64,000 nucleotides of DNA from Paenibacillus camelliae (GCF_023715345.1 NZ_JAMBNY010000009.1:1-64000); one strand, 5' to 3'. Numbered from the stretch's first letter, positions 26,120-35,403 are shown. Translations and numbers: made by a program. The notes: generated from the letters alone by a model not told the origin.

Positions 26120-26583
26120 ACCGACAACCCCTTTATTTCAAAAGCTCCAATATGAGCTTCTGGGCACTGTTGATTAAGCTCATCGTACAGCTGCGGCTTT
26201 AGACGTTGCTCTTCACGATACCCAACAAGCAGCACACCAGCAACACGTGAATACTGATACAGTGGAAATGCAACTAAACTGCGTAATCGCTCCGACACAA
26301 GAATTGGATAATTAAACAACTCTTTGTCATGCATCTCTTTCTCGACATTGTCTACGACCATCTTCTTACCTGTCTTAAACACAATACCTGCAATTCCTTT
26401 ACCGCTATGAAGAACAATACGCTTATAGCGATCATTCAAATTGCCAGAAGCGTATTGCCATGTAATTTCAGAGCCTTCAGAAGCTGATTTTGCTATAGCA
26501 AGTGAAATAAAGTCACACCCAAGTATTTCCCGTAATTCATCGATTTTTATTTGATAATCGAAGTTATCGCAAAACTGCTTCAT
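26116..26583 (-). CDS. nreA: nitrate receptor NreA (GAF domain)
   Basis: 155 residues from the ATG at 26583; a TTG nine bases upstream is only two bases from AGGAG and is less likely. A single GAF domain covers nearly the whole protein, with the core around SGKGIAGIVFKTGK and LRSLVAFPLY. In Staphylococcus NreA binds nitrate and, when empty, inhibits NreB autophosphorylation. The gene order narGHJI-nreABC, the four-base overlap with nreB and the size all match. It starts 26 bp after narI. Confidence 0.9.
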   Translation of the reverse strand: MKQFCDNFDYQIKIDELREILGCDFISLAIAKSASEGSEITWQYASGNLNDRYKRIVLHSGKGIAGIVFKTGKKMVVDNVEKEMHDKELFNYPILVSERLRSLVAFPLYQYSRVAGVLLVGYREEQRLKPQLYDELNQQCPEAHIGAFEIKGLSV

Positions 26584-26609
26584 TTTATTCAATTCTCCTA
26601 ACAGAAACC

Positions 26610-27308
26610 TTAGTTCTTATGGCCAGTAGATCTATGCTTTCTATATAGAATAGAGCTTCTCTGTACATAATTCAAGGGAACGCTAAAGATATGAACAAGA
26701 CGGGTAAATGGACATAAGGCAAAGATAAAAAAGCCAAGTAATATATGAATTTTAAAGGAAAGCGGCACATTCGTCATTAAGGATGCATCAGGTGTAAACA
26801 TAAATAAACCTCTGATCCAGACTGAGATCGAATCACGATAATCGAATTCTGGTATAACATAATTCGTTACAAGCGTAGAATACATCCCCATAAACACAAT
26901 CGCTAGCAGCATAACATTAACGAATAAATCGGATGCTGAGCTTAATTTGCGTACCGTCTTTATTGCGAAGCGGCGCGCCGTTAATATAAGCATCCCCGCT
27001 AATGTCATAAAGCCAAATAAGCTACCAATGTAGATCGCACCGATATGATATAAATGATCGCTAACGCCAAGCGCATTCATCCATGTCTTAGGAATGCCTA
27101 AGCCAGCAACATGCCCGAAAAACACGGGCACTATGCCAATATGGAAAAGCCAATTCCCGATCACAAGATGCTTCTTCTCAATAAACTCACTTGACTTGGC
27201 TGTCCAGCCAAACTGATCATAACGGTATCGATAGATGAGCCCGACAATAAATACAACTAAGCATAAGTAGGGCAGAATGACCCACGTGAACTGATTAAGC
27301 ATGCTCAT
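26610..27308 (-). CDS. narI: respiratory nitrate reductase gamma subunit NarI
   Basis: 232 residues with five membrane helices, the cytochrome b subunit that takes electrons from menaquinol and passes them to NarH. Paired histidines for the two hemes are in the second and fifth helices (WLFHIGIVPVFFGHVAG, about 53-69; KIHILLGFFIFALCPFTRLVH, about 187-207 as two parts). It overlaps narJ by 14 bp, the last structural gene before the nreABC sensor genes. Confidence 0.95.
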   Translation of the reverse strand: MSMLNQFTWVILPYLCLVVFIVGLIYRYRYDQFGWTAKSSEFIEKKHLVIGNWLFHIGIVPVFFGHVAGLGIPKTWMNALGVSDHLYHIGAIYIGSLFGFMTLAGMLILTARRFAIKTVRKLSSASDLFVNVMLLAIVFMGMYSTLVTNYVIPEFDYRDSISVWIRGLFMFTPDASLMTNVPLSFKIHILLGFFIFALCPFTRLVHIFSVPLNYVQRSSILYRKHRSTGHKN

Positions 27309-27861
27309 GAGTATCTACCTCCTGCTGAAGACATAGCTTGAAGGTTTCACGAAATGCTTTTATTAAATAGGCATAGGGACTCTCTTGCTTTTGCAGCGCT
27401 TGAAGCAGCGCATAGCTTCCATCCTCCATTACTGCGAGCATCGTTTGAAACCATTCATGCTCCTGGCTGTCTTCCCAGTTCGCGGCATAGATGAACTCGC
27501 ACATCAATGGCAAATAATCAGGAAGCTCATTATCCGCAATCTCCATTCCGTTTAGCTCATAGCTAGATTTTAGCAGCTCTAGCATTTGCCCTCTTTCCTT
27601 AGCATCTTCGAATTTGACATAGGTCATATAAAGTGTGGAGTCCTTCTGAAAGTCAAAGGTCTCTACGTATCGCTCTTGAATCTCATCTAAGCTTAATTGC
27701 TTCATAGTCTCCCAATAGTCTGCGATCAGCTCGGATACTTGAGCTGGGAAGTCTCCTTCTTGGTCCATATTGGAAAAGGTTCGTTTATCAGGATAGGCAA
27801 GTTGCTCAGCAAAAAATCCAAATGAGCTTCTATGCTCTGCAAGCTTTTTTAGATCAATCAC
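27295..27861 (-). CDS. narJ: nitrate reductase assembly chaperone NarJ
   Basis: 188 residues from the GTG at 27861, chosen because GGAGG lies eight bases upstream inside the narH end; the longer open frame extends into narH. NarJ is a TorD-family helical chaperone that binds the NarG N-terminus and allows cofactor loading. Typical segments are FAEQLAYPD, YVETFDFQKDSTLYMTY and LPDYLPLMCEF. The start lies inside the last codons of narH, a common coupling. Confidence 0.93.
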   Translation of the reverse strand: MIDLKKLAEHRSSFGFFAEQLAYPDKRTFSNMDQEGDFPAQVSELIADYWETMKQLSLDEIQERYVETFDFQKDSTLYMTYVKFEDAKERGQMLELLKSSYELNGMEIADNELPDYLPLMCEFIYAANWEDSQEHEWFQTMLAVMEDGSYALLQALQKQESPYAYLIKAFRETFKLCLQQEVDTHEHA

Positions 27862-29395
27862 GCCAGATCCCTCCATAGAAGTTCTCTTTGTACAGGTCCT
27901 TACCACTTTTCATTTCCATGCTTGGTGATACAGGACCACACCCATTACAATCCATTCCGAAGCCTTCTGAGCCTTGCGCACGATACGTATCCATATAGCC
28001 TTCTTTATGCGATGTTGGAATTACGAAGCGATCCTCATACTTTGCAATCGCGAGCAATCGGTACATCTCTTCCATCTGATAAGCGTTTAGGCCAACTCTT
28101 GCAAGCTTAGAATCTTCGAATGGATGCTTTGTAAATTTGGCACGCATAAAGGAGCGCATCATTGCCATTCGTTGAAGTGCTTCCTTGACAGTCTTCGTGT
28201 CGCCTGCAGTGAGCATATTCGCTAAGTATTGAATTGGCGTTCTCATCTCTTCAATTGCCGGGAAGATCATATCCGGATTTTGAATCGAATCCTTACCTTC
28301 AAAATGACTCATAATCGGGCTAAGCGGTGGTACATACCATACCATCGGCAATGTACGATATTCAGGATGTAATGGGAATGCTAGCTTATACTCAATCGCT
28401 AGCTTGTATACTGGTGATTGCTGTGCTGCTTCAATCCATTCCTCACTAATGCCGTCTATGCGCGCTTGCTCGATCACTTTCGGATCATTGGGATCAAGAA
28501 ATAAATCTAGCTGCGCTTGGTACAGCTCCTGTTCATTTAGCGTCGATGCAGCATCCATTACTTTATCTGCATCGTACAGCAGCACACCTAGATAGCGAAT
28601 ACGACCGGTGCATGTTTCTGAGCAAACCGTTGGCAAGCCCGCTTCAATTCTCGGGAAGCAGAATGTGCATTTTTCAGCTTTATTTGTTTTCCAGTTGAAA
28701 TACACTTTCTTATACGGACAGCCTGTCATACAATAACGCCAGCCGCGACAAGCCTCCTGATCGACAAGCACGATGCCATCCTCGTCACGCTTGTAGATCG
28801 CGCCAGATGGGCACGATGCTACGCAGCTTGGGTTTAAGCAATGCTCGCATAAGCGTGGCAAATACATCATGAATGACTTCTCAAAGTTAAATTTGATCTC
28901 TTCCTCAATCTTTTCGATATTAGGGTCCTTCGGTCCGGTAATATGACCACCGGCAAGATCATCTTCCCAGTTTGGTCCCCAATTCAAGTCCATATGTTCA
29001 CCTGAAATCGATGACTTCGCACGTGCGACGGGCTGATGCTTTTTCTCACCTGATGTTGTTAGCTTTTCATAGTCATAATTCCAAGGCTCATAGTAATCCT
29101 TCATTTCTGGCATATCTGGGTTGTTAAAGATTTTTCCGAGTGCGATTTTGGACAGCTTGCTGCCTGATTTAAGCTCTAGCTTACCTTTACGCAGCGTCCA
29201 GCCGCCCTTGTAATGCTCTTGATCCTCCCAGCGCTTAGGGTAGCCGATGCCTGGCTTGGTCTCGACATTGTTAAACCAGATATACTCTGCGCCTTCGCGA
29301 TTGGTCCACGTGCTCTTACAAGTTACGCTGCACGTATGGCAGCCGATACATTTGTCAAGGTTCATCACCATTGCTATTTGCGCTTTAATCTTCAA
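27854..29395 (-). CDS. narH: respiratory nitrate reductase beta subunit NarH
   Basis: 513 residues, the iron-sulfur electron-transfer subunit. The first cysteine set is C16, C19, C22, C26; further sets follow at CEHCLNPSCVASCP and CRGWRYCMTGCPYKK, the latter with tryptophan in place of one cysteine, marking the [3Fe-4S] cluster, plus CTFCFPR...CSETC. This gives the usual three [4Fe-4S] and one [3Fe-4S] centres. It overlaps narG by 11 bp. Length and motifs are normal for the family. Confidence 0.97.
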   Translation of the reverse strand: MKIKAQIAMVMNLDKCIGCHTCSVTCKSTWTNREGAEYIWFNNVETKPGIGYPKRWEDQEHYKGGWTLRKGKLELKSGSKLSKIALGKIFNNPDMPEMKDYYEPWNYDYEKLTTSGEKKHQPVARAKSSISGEHMDLNWGPNWEDDLAGGHITGPKDPNIEKIEEEIKFNFEKSFMMYLPRLCEHCLNPSCVASCPSGAIYKRDEDGIVLVDQEACRGWRYCMTGCPYKKVYFNWKTNKAEKCTFCFPRIEAGLPTVCSETCTGRIRYLGVLLYDADKVMDAASTLNEQELYQAQLDLFLDPNDPKVIEQARIDGISEEWIEAAQQSPVYKLAIEYKLAFPLHPEYRTLPMVWYVPPLSPIMSHFEGKDSIQNPDMIFPAIEEMRTPIQYLANMLTAGDTKTVKEALQRMAMMRSFMRAKFTKHPFEDSKLARVGLNAYQMEEMYRLLAIAKYEDRFVIPTSHKEGYMDTYRAQGSEGFGMDCNGCGPVSPSMEMKSGKDLYKENFYGGIWRD

Positions 29396-32300
29396 GCCAG
29401 TTGACCTCCTTCATTTTACGAACGGCTACATATACGTCACGCTGGTTGCCGATCGGTCCGTAGTAGTTGAATCCATAGCTTAGCTGTGCATAACCGCCAA
29501 CTAGCTGTGTCGGCTTCAAATGGATTCTCGTTGGTGCATTGTGGCTGCCGCCTCGTTCATTCGTAATCTCTGAACCAGGAACTTGAATATGCTTATCCTG
29601 AGCGTGGTACATAAACAGTGTCCCTTTAGGCATACGATGGCTGACAACCGCTCTTGCCGTTACAACACCATTGCGGTTGTAAACTTCAACCCAATCGTTG
29701 TCTTCAATCCCGTATGGAGCTGCATCCTCATTGCTCATCCATACAGTCGGTCCTCCGCGGAATAAAGTCAGCATGTGCAAGTTATCCTGATACGTGCTAT
29801 GAATATTCCACTTCCCGTGCGGCGTCAAATAACGAAGTACAAGTGTATCGTTGCTGCCACCTGTTATCTTTTTGTCCCGTGTGCCGAACACCATTGGAGG
29901 CAAAGTCGGCTTATAGATTGGTAGTGACTCTCCGTACTGCAGGAAGATCTCATGATCGAGATAAAAATGCTGACGTCCTGTCAACGTTCTGAACGGTACA
30001 AGACGCTCAATATTGGTTGTAAATGGAGAGTACCGATTGCCAGATTTGTTCGAGCCACTAAATACAGGCGTAGGAATCACTTCTCTTGGCTGAGCCGTTA
30101 TGCTTTGGAACGTAATTCGTTCCGCTGCACGATCAGCAGATATATCCTTTAACTCAACACCTGTGTGATGCTCCTCCGATTCCCAAGCACGCTGCGATAC
30201 TTTACCGTTTGTTGCAGATGAAAGGTGCAAGATGGCATTAGCAGCATGTCTAGCAGTATGCAGCTTCGGTAAACCAGCTTTAATCGTATCGTCAACGTAC
30301 TTACCGTTGATCTTCTTCAGCTCCTCATATTCTTCACTAACCGAGAAGCTTACGCCGTGTGCGCCTACCTTACCAGTTGAAAGGTTCGGGCCGAGCGTTA
30401 CATATTTATTGTATATTTGAGTATAATCGCGCTCGACGATTGTAAAGTTAGGCATCGTCTTGCCGAGCTCTGCTTTAATCTCTCCTTTTTTCCAGTCCTT
30501 GACCTTCCCAAGCGGCTGAGCAATTTCACTTGGTGTATCATGTCCAAGCGGAGTTGCAACCAGGTCCTTGTATACACCGGGCATATAGTCCTTAGCCATT
30601 TCTGATAGCGTCTGTGCCAACGTGCGGTAAATGTCCCAATCTGATCTTGATTCCCATAGCGGATCAATTGCTGGATTGAATGGATGAACGAATGGATGCA
30701 TATCTGTTGATGACAAGTCCGTCTTTTCATACCAGGTTGCTGCTGGAAGCACGACATCCGCGTACATCGGCGTCGCAGTCATACGGAAGTCAAGTGCAAC
30801 AAGCAAATCAAGCTTCCCTTCTACATCATCACGCCATACGATTTCCTCTGGCTTCTCCTCTTCATTCGGCGTAGATAACAAACCATTGCTTGTGCCTAGC
30901 AAGTGCTTCATGAAATACTCCTGCCCTTTTGCTGAGCTGGATATTAAATTCGATCGCCATACAAATAAGCTTCTCGGATAGTTTTCTGGAGCATCTGGAT
31001 CCTCGATCGCAAATTTTGTTTTGCCATTAACGACTTGCTCATATGCTTCTTGAATGATATCGCTATTGTCCTCTTTCCCTTTTTGCTTCGCTTCCTCAGC
31101 AAAGGAAAGACTGCTCTTATCGAACTGCGGATAAGAAGGAAGCCAGCCTAGGCGAGCTGCCAGCACATTATAGTCCGCTGGATGGCTATACGATATATCA
31201 CCTGCAGTAGGTGATTTTAAAGATTCATTATTCATTTCTTCGTATTTCCATTGATCCGTTGCAAAATAGAAGAATGAGGTTGCATTTTGCTGTCGAGAAG
31301 TTGCTTGCCAGTCCTTGGCAAAGGCAACGGTACTCCAGCCTTCAATTGGACGGCATTTCTCCTGGCCGACATAGTGCGCCCAGCCGCCGCCGTTGACACC
31401 TTGTGATGCCGTTAAAATAACGAGATTCAAGATGGAGCGATAGATTGTGTCACTATTAAACCAGTGATTGATGCCAGCGCCCATAATAATCATTGATTTA
31501 CCGCCAGTATCGATTGCATTTTGAGCAAACTCTCTAGCGATTTGTACGACTAGTGAGCCCTTCACGCCTGTAATTTTTTCTTGCCAAGCTGGTGTATAAT
31601 GTGAGCTTGCATCATCATAGTCCTTCGCTGCATGCTTGCAGCCTGGGCGCTGTACGCCATATTGGCTAAGCATCAGATCGTATACGGTCGCTACACGCTG
31701 CACACTGCCATCAGCTAACGTAATGTTACGAACTGGGATTGATCGAACAAAGGTACCTTTCCCTGCTTGATCGAAGTAAGGGAACACGATATCAACCCAT
31801 TCACTTTGCTGCGATTCCATAGTTAAAGCTGGTTCAATCCGTGAGCCATCCTCGCGCTCAAGCTTCAGATTCCACTTCGTATCCTTTTCCCAACGCTGCC
31901 CAAGGGTTCCGTTAGGTACAAGCAGCTCGCCGCTTAGCTCATCAACGATAACCGGCTTCCACTCCGCATGCTCAGTGGAGTGACCTAGGTCACTCGCTCG
32001 CAAAAATCTTCCTGCTTTTAATGAAGCCTCATGCTCATCGAGCATAATGAGAAAGGGCAGGTCAGTATACTGCTTCGCGTAGTTAAGGAACATCTCTTCC
32101 TCACGCTTCACATAAAATTCGTCCAAGATAACATGCGTCATTGCTTGTGCAAGCGCAGCATCTGTACCTGGATTCGGAGCCAGCCAATTGTCTGCAAACT
32201 TTACATTTTCAGCATGGTCAGGTGCAATGGAGACAACCTTCGTCCCTTTATAGCGAACCTCTGTCATAAAGTGCGCATCCGGTGTACGTGTAAGCGGAAC

Positions 32301-33062
32301 GTTAGAGCCCCACATCATCAAGTAGCTTGCATTGTACCAATCGGATGACTCAGGTACGTCTGTTTGCTCGCCCCAAATTTGTGGAGAGGCTGGCGGTAAG
32401 TCTGCGTACCAATCGTAGAAGCTAAGCATTTCGCCACCTAATAATGAGATGAAACGTGCGCCAGAAGCATAGCTGATCATTGACATAGCTGGAATCGGTG
32501 TAAAGCCTGCGATTCGATCTGGCCCGTATGTTTTAATGGTATATAGGAGCTGCGCGGAAATAAGCTGCACGACCTCCTGCCAAGAAACACGGACATGTCC
32601 ACCCTTACCACGAGCCTGCTTATAAAGCTTTGCTTTTTCTGGATCTTCAACGATGCTGCCCCAAGCCTCAAGCGGATTACTTGTTTTCGTCAAGGCTTCC
32701 TTCCACATACGCCACAAATGTCCGCGGACATAAGGATACTTCACACGCAGCGGACTATATTCATACCAAGAGAATGACGCACCGCGTGGACAGCCTCGTG
32801 GTTCAAACTCAGGCATATCCGGTCCGCACGATGGATAATCTATTTGCTGGTTTTCCCACGTAATAATGCCGTTCTTCACGAACACTTTCCAGCTGCATGA
32901 GCCGGTGCAATTCACACCATGTGTCGTGCGTACAACCTTATCGTGCGACCAACGATTACGGTACATATTTTCCCAATCTCTATTTTTTTCCTCAAGGGTA
33001 GACCAGTTATTAGAGTAGTTTTCTTTAGGCTTAAAGAACTTCAGGCCGAATTTTCTTTTCAT
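29385..33062 (-). CDS. narG: respiratory nitrate reductase alpha subunit NarG
   Basis: 1225 residues, the bis-MGD molybdenum catalytic subunit that reduces nitrate to nitrite on the cytoplasmic face. The FS0 cluster ligands H48, C52, C56 and C91 follow the NarG-specific H-x3-C-x3-C-x34-C spacing. Blocks such as YMMWGSNVPLTRTPDAHF (as SYLMMWGSNVPLTRTPDA) and GAGINHWFNSDTIYRS are typical. No twin-arginine leader is present, as in other cytoplasmic Nar enzymes. First gene of narGHJI-nreABC-hemerythrin, under a promoter with an NreC box. The start is separated from GGAG by 12 bases, slightly long. Confidence 0.98.
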   Translation of the reverse strand: MKRKFGLKFFKPKENYSNNWSTLEEKNRDWENMYRNRWSHDKVVRTTHGVNCTGSCSWKVFVKNGIITWENQQIDYPSCGPDMPEFEPRGCPRGASFSWYEYSPLRVKYPYVRGHLWRMWKEALTKTSNPLEAWGSIVEDPEKAKLYKQARGKGGHVRVSWQEVVQLISAQLLYTIKTYGPDRIAGFTPIPAMSMISYASGARFISLLGGEMLSFYDWYADLPPASPQIWGEQTDVPESSDWYNASYLMMWGSNVPLTRTPDAHFMTEVRYKGTKVVSIAPDHAENVKFADNWLAPNPGTDAALAQAMTHVILDEFYVKREEEMFLNYAKQYTDLPFLIMLDEHEASLKAGRFLRASDLGHSTEHAEWKPVIVDELSGELLVPNGTLGQRWEKDTKWNLKLEREDGSRIEPALTMESQQSEWVDIVFPYFDQAGKGTFVRSIPVRNITLADGSVQRVATVYDLMLSQYGVQRPGCKHAAKDYDDASSHYTPAWQEKITGVKGSLVVQIAREFAQNAIDTGGKSMIIMGAGINHWFNSDTIYRSILNLVILTASQGVNGGGWAHYVGQEKCRPIEGWSTVAFAKDWQATSRQQNATSFFYFATDQWKYEEMNNESLKSPTAGDISYSHPADYNVLAARLGWLPSYPQFDKSSLSFAEEAKQKGKEDNSDIIQEAYEQVVNGKTKFAIEDPDAPENYPRSLFVWRSNLISSSAKGQEYFMKHLLGTSNGLLSTPNEEEKPEEIVWRDDVEGKLDLLVALDFRMTATPMYADVVLPAATWYEKTDLSSTDMHPFVHPFNPAIDPLWESRSDWDIYRTLAQTLSEMAKDYMPGVYKDLVATPLGHDTPSEIAQPLGKVKDWKKGEIKAELGKTMPNFTIVERDYTQIYNKYVTLGPNLSTGKVGAHGVSFSVSEEYEELKKINGKYVDDTIKAGLPKLHTARHAANAILHLSSATNGKVSQRAWESEEHHTGVELKDISADRAAERITFQSITAQPREVIPTPVFSGSNKSGNRYSPFTTNIERLVPFRTLTGRQHFYLDHEIFLQYGESLPIYKPTLPPMVFGTRDKKITGGSNDTLVLRYLTPHGKWNIHSTYQDNLHMLTLFRGGPTVWMSNEDAAPYGIEDNDWVEVYNRNGVVTARAVVSHRMPKGTLFMYHAQDKHIQVPGSEITNERGGSHNAPTRIHLKPTQLVGGYAQLSYGFNYYGPIGNQRDVYVAVRKMKEVNWLED

Positions 33063-33143
33063 GTGACGCCATCACTCCTTCGTTGAACGATCAACAATGT
33101 AATAAATTTGAGGGGATCAAATGTTATTCATGTGTTGTTTTTT

Positions 33144-33208
33144 ATTATGAAGTGAAGAAGCGACACTTTATATTAGGGCATTCCCTTTTCTCTACGGAGA
33201 TTTCCCTA
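33144..33208 (-). promoter_or_regulatory. narG promoter with NreC-type box
   Basis: The plus strand at 33174-33187 reads TAGGGCATTCCCTT, 13 of 14 matches to TAGGGN4CCCTA. On the minus strand a half-site TAGGG (33204-33208) lies exactly 21 bp upstream and CATAAT (33144-33149) exactly 24 bp downstream, the same layout as at narK. The motif GAATAGGGAA is identical at both promoters. Confidence 0.75.
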
Positions 33209-33225
33209 TTCGTGACGATGGCAAT

Positions 33226-33272
33226 AAAAAAGTCCTTCCTAATAACATGCTTCTCGCATGAAAAGGAAGGAC
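33226..33272 (-). terminator. terminator of the DUF2249 gene pair
   Basis: Arms GTCCTTCCT (33232-33240) and AGGAAGGAC (33264-33272), with an inner CATGC / GCATG stem. On the minus strand six T follow. It separates the two small genes from the narG promoter. Confidence 0.85.
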
Positions 33273-33391
33273 CGTTCTTACAAATATACGCTGATGAGTT
33301 CTAGATCTACAACGTTTATACCTAGCTCAGATCGTAGACTTCCTTGAGTAGGGGGTTGCATCATCTATTCATCTGAATGCCCCCTCAGCTA

Positions 33392-33715
33392 TCAAGAGAC
33401 TAATTTCTTTGCCTGATCATATAGACCACACATTCCACCATACAAAGCATAGAAAAAACCGTCTGGTGCATCTAAAGAAAAGGACAAATACTCCTTTGGG
33501 TCAATGCTCAGCATCTTTTCGAATAGCTTTGCGCTGTTATAGGCATAAAAGCAAAAATACGTATAGTCAAACTCTGGCATTTTATTATAAATCGTGATGA
33601 TTTCAGAGGCATATTCATCAAGATGATGAGCTGCCTCCTTAACCATAGTAATGGCATCGTCGACCGTAACTTTGATCTTTATTGTTTTCTCATCAATAAT
33701 TTCAACAGCAGCCAT
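33392..33715 (-). CDS. small protein of unknown function next to DUF2249 gene
   Basis: 107 residues, acidic, no signal peptide or membrane segment. The N-terminal part is a short beta strand region, then a helical segment (DDAITMVKEAAHHLDEYASE in two parts), and a Tyr/Phe-rich stretch (about 48-60, DYTYFCFYAYNSAKLF). I do not recognise a family. It lies 21 bp after the DUF2249 gene on the same strand and ends at a shared terminator, so it is presumably made together with it, next to the nitrate reductase region. Confidence 0.6.
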   Translation of the reverse strand: MAAVEIIDEKTIKIKVTVDDAITMVKEAAHHLDEYASEIITIYNKMPEFDYTYFCFYAYNSAKLFEKMLSIDPKEYLSFSLDAPDGFFYALYGGMCGLYDQAKKLVS

Positions 33716-33736
33716 TATGCCACACTCCCATCCATA

Positions 33737-33970
33737 TTATTGCTTACTAATTTTCACTTGGAACAAGGTAGGTCCTTGCTGTACATACTCCCAGTCATAT
33801 TGCCCCTCATACATCGACTCAAATTGAAAGCGTAACGGCTTCGGATCATGGTCGTTAATAAGCAGCATCGCTTCACCAGCATTTAGCTTGTTGAAGGTTT
33901 CAAAAATAACTTTGTGCTTAAGGTGCGGCGGGTATTCCGTAGCATTAATTGTAGCTGTATAGTTTTCCAA
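33737..33970 (-). CDS. DUF2249 family (TusA-like) small protein
   Basis: 77 residues. The pattern YPPHLKHKVIFETFNKLNAGEAMLLINDHDPKPLRFQFE (as adjoining parts, about 13-50) is that of DUF2249: an Asp-His-Asp-Pro-Lys-Pro-Leu turn and a TusA-like fold, but without the sulfurtransferase cysteine in the usual place. Such genes often accompany hemerythrin-like, nitrate or nitric oxide genes in anaerobes. AGGAGG lies before the start. A possible Fnr-type site is found about 95 bp upstream. Confidence 0.8.
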   Translation of the reverse strand: MENYTATINATEYPPHLKHKVIFETFNKLNAGEAMLLINDHDPKPLRFQFESMYEGQYDWEYVQQGPTLFQVKISKQ

Positions 33971-34063
33971 TGTATTTTCCTCCTAAAAAGTAATTTCTGC
34001 TTTTCAAAATAAATAGAATCGTATCCCTTGCTTAATACAATACGTCATATGCGATGGATTAAG

Positions 34064-34079
34064 AGTGACGAGGAGCACA
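34064..34079 (-). promoter_or_regulatory. possible Fnr-type site upstream of the DUF2249 gene
   Basis: On the minus strand TGTGCTCCTCGTCACT matches the Bacillus Fnr consensus TGTGA-N6-TCACT in nine of ten defined bases. Potential -10 sequences (TATTGT, TATTAA) lie 22-28 bp downstream, placing the site near -41. One mismatch, so only suggestive. Confidence 0.4.
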
Positions 34080-34141
34080 CTTTTTTAAATGTCACTAATT
34101 TGCAAATGATATGATGCCGACACAATTTAGACATATTCCAC

Positions 34142-34193
34142 AAAAAAATCTCTCCAGTCCACGTTCTACGATTGAACGTGGACTGGAGAGATT
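34142..34193 (-). terminator. terminator of patB
   Basis: A perfect 20-bp stem (34147-34166 with 34174-34193) and a seven-base loop are followed on the minus strand by seven T. It lies just after the patB stop codon. Confidence 0.93.
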
Positions 34194-34224
34194 CCATCCA
34201 GCCTTATATGTTGTTGTTACCTAT

Positions 34225-35403
34225 CTATCCCTTAATGGCGTCAGCAAACTGCTTAAGCGCCTGTTCTAGTATTGAGCGTGGGCATGCCATATTCACACGC
34301 AGCCACCCAGCACCTTCCACTCCGAACATCGAGCCTTCATTGAAAGCGACCTTTGCTTTCTTATGCATTAATTCCTTCAGTACAGCTGGCTCCTCGCTAA
34401 TCGCACGACAATCTAGCCACAGCAGATAAGTACCTTCAGATAGTAGAGGCTTAATGGCCGGTGCATGCTCTGCCAGATAAGCAACAGCATAATCCATATT
34501 CCCTTTCACATAGACAAGCATGTCCTCCAGCCACTGTTCACTTTCATTATAGGCTGCTTGAACGGCATCCTGAGCAAAGTGACTAGCCATATGAATGCTC
34601 AGCACCTTTACGCGTTGATCGAAAATGGCGCGCATACTTGGATTAGAGATAACTGCAAATGAAGTATGTAAACCTGGTAGGTTAAAGGTTTTCGTCGCAG
34701 CAAGTGCAGTCACCGTAATATTGGCTACTTCCTCAGATAATGATGCAAATGGTGTATACGGATGTTCTGGGAAAGTTAAATCACAATGAATTTCGTCAGA
34801 TACGATGATGACATTGTATTGGAGTGCCAGCTGAGCCAAACGCTCCAGCGTTTCTCGCTCCCAGACGCGCCCCCCCGGGTTGTGTGGATTGCATAGCAGC
34901 ATCATTTTCGCTCCTGCTGCGAACAGGGTTTCTAGGTGAGCAAAATCCATCTCATATCTTCCATTTATCATTTGAAGAGGATTACGCTCGATTTTACGTC
35001 CATTGCCTTTAATCACATCATAAAACGGATAGTATACAGGCGATTGGATGACAACGGAATCGCCCTTCTCGGTGAACAGATCAATCGATAAGCTCAACGT
35101 CGTTACTACGCTGGGCACATCTACAATCCAATCACTTTTAATGGTCCATTGATGACGTCGCTTAAACCAATTTGTGATGGATTCCAAATAGCTTGGTGTT
35201 CTAAAGCTGTAACCGAAAATACCGATCTCTGCTCTTTCTTGAATGACCTTTCTAACAGCTGGCGGGCTGTAAAAATCCATATCTGCTACCCATAGCGGAA
35301 GAATATCTTCATCGCCGAACAACGTTTTTACTTGATCCCATTTGTAGGAACGAGTATTACGTCGTTCTATTAATTCATCAAAGTTATATGCCAAGCTCCA
35401 CAC
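34225..35403 (-). CDS. patB: PatB/MalY family cystathionine beta-lyase or aminotransferase
   Basis: 392 residues, a fold-type I PLP enzyme. The PLP lysine lies in ATKTFNLPGLH (about 236-246), with the NPHNPGGRVW block (about 171-180) and the DEIHCDL aspartate (about 202-208). The opening YNFDELIERRNTRSYKWD and LPLWVADMDF are typical of PatB/MalY C-S lyases, which release pyruvate, ammonia and homocysteine from cystathionine or act on other sulfur amino acids. It stands alone between two genes of other pathways and has a strong terminator. Confidence 0.9.
   Translation of the reverse strand: MWSLAYNFDELIERRNTRSYKWDQVKTLFGDEDILPLWVADMDFYSPPAVRKVIQERAEIGIFGYSFRTPSYLESITNWFKRRHQWTIKSDWIVDVPSVVTTLSLSIDLFTEKGDSVVIQSPVYYPFYDVIKGNGRKIERNPLQMINGRYEMDFAHLETLFAAGAKMMLLCNPHNPGGRVWERETLERLAQLALQYNVIIVSDEIHCDLTFPEHPYTPFASLSEEVANITVTALAATKTFNLPGLHTSFAVISNPSMRAIFDQRVKVLSIHMASHFAQDAVQAAYNESEQWLEDMLVYVKGNMDYAVAYLAEHAPAIKPLLSEGTYLLWLDCRAISEEPAVLKELMHKKAKVAFNEGSMFGVEGAGWLRVNMACPRSILEQALKQFADAIKG

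Noticed and set aside
33062..33392. Transposon or integration site at the boundary next to narG
   Set aside because: No direct or inverted ends of an element and no transposase; the space is explained by a promoter with NreC sites and one terminator.
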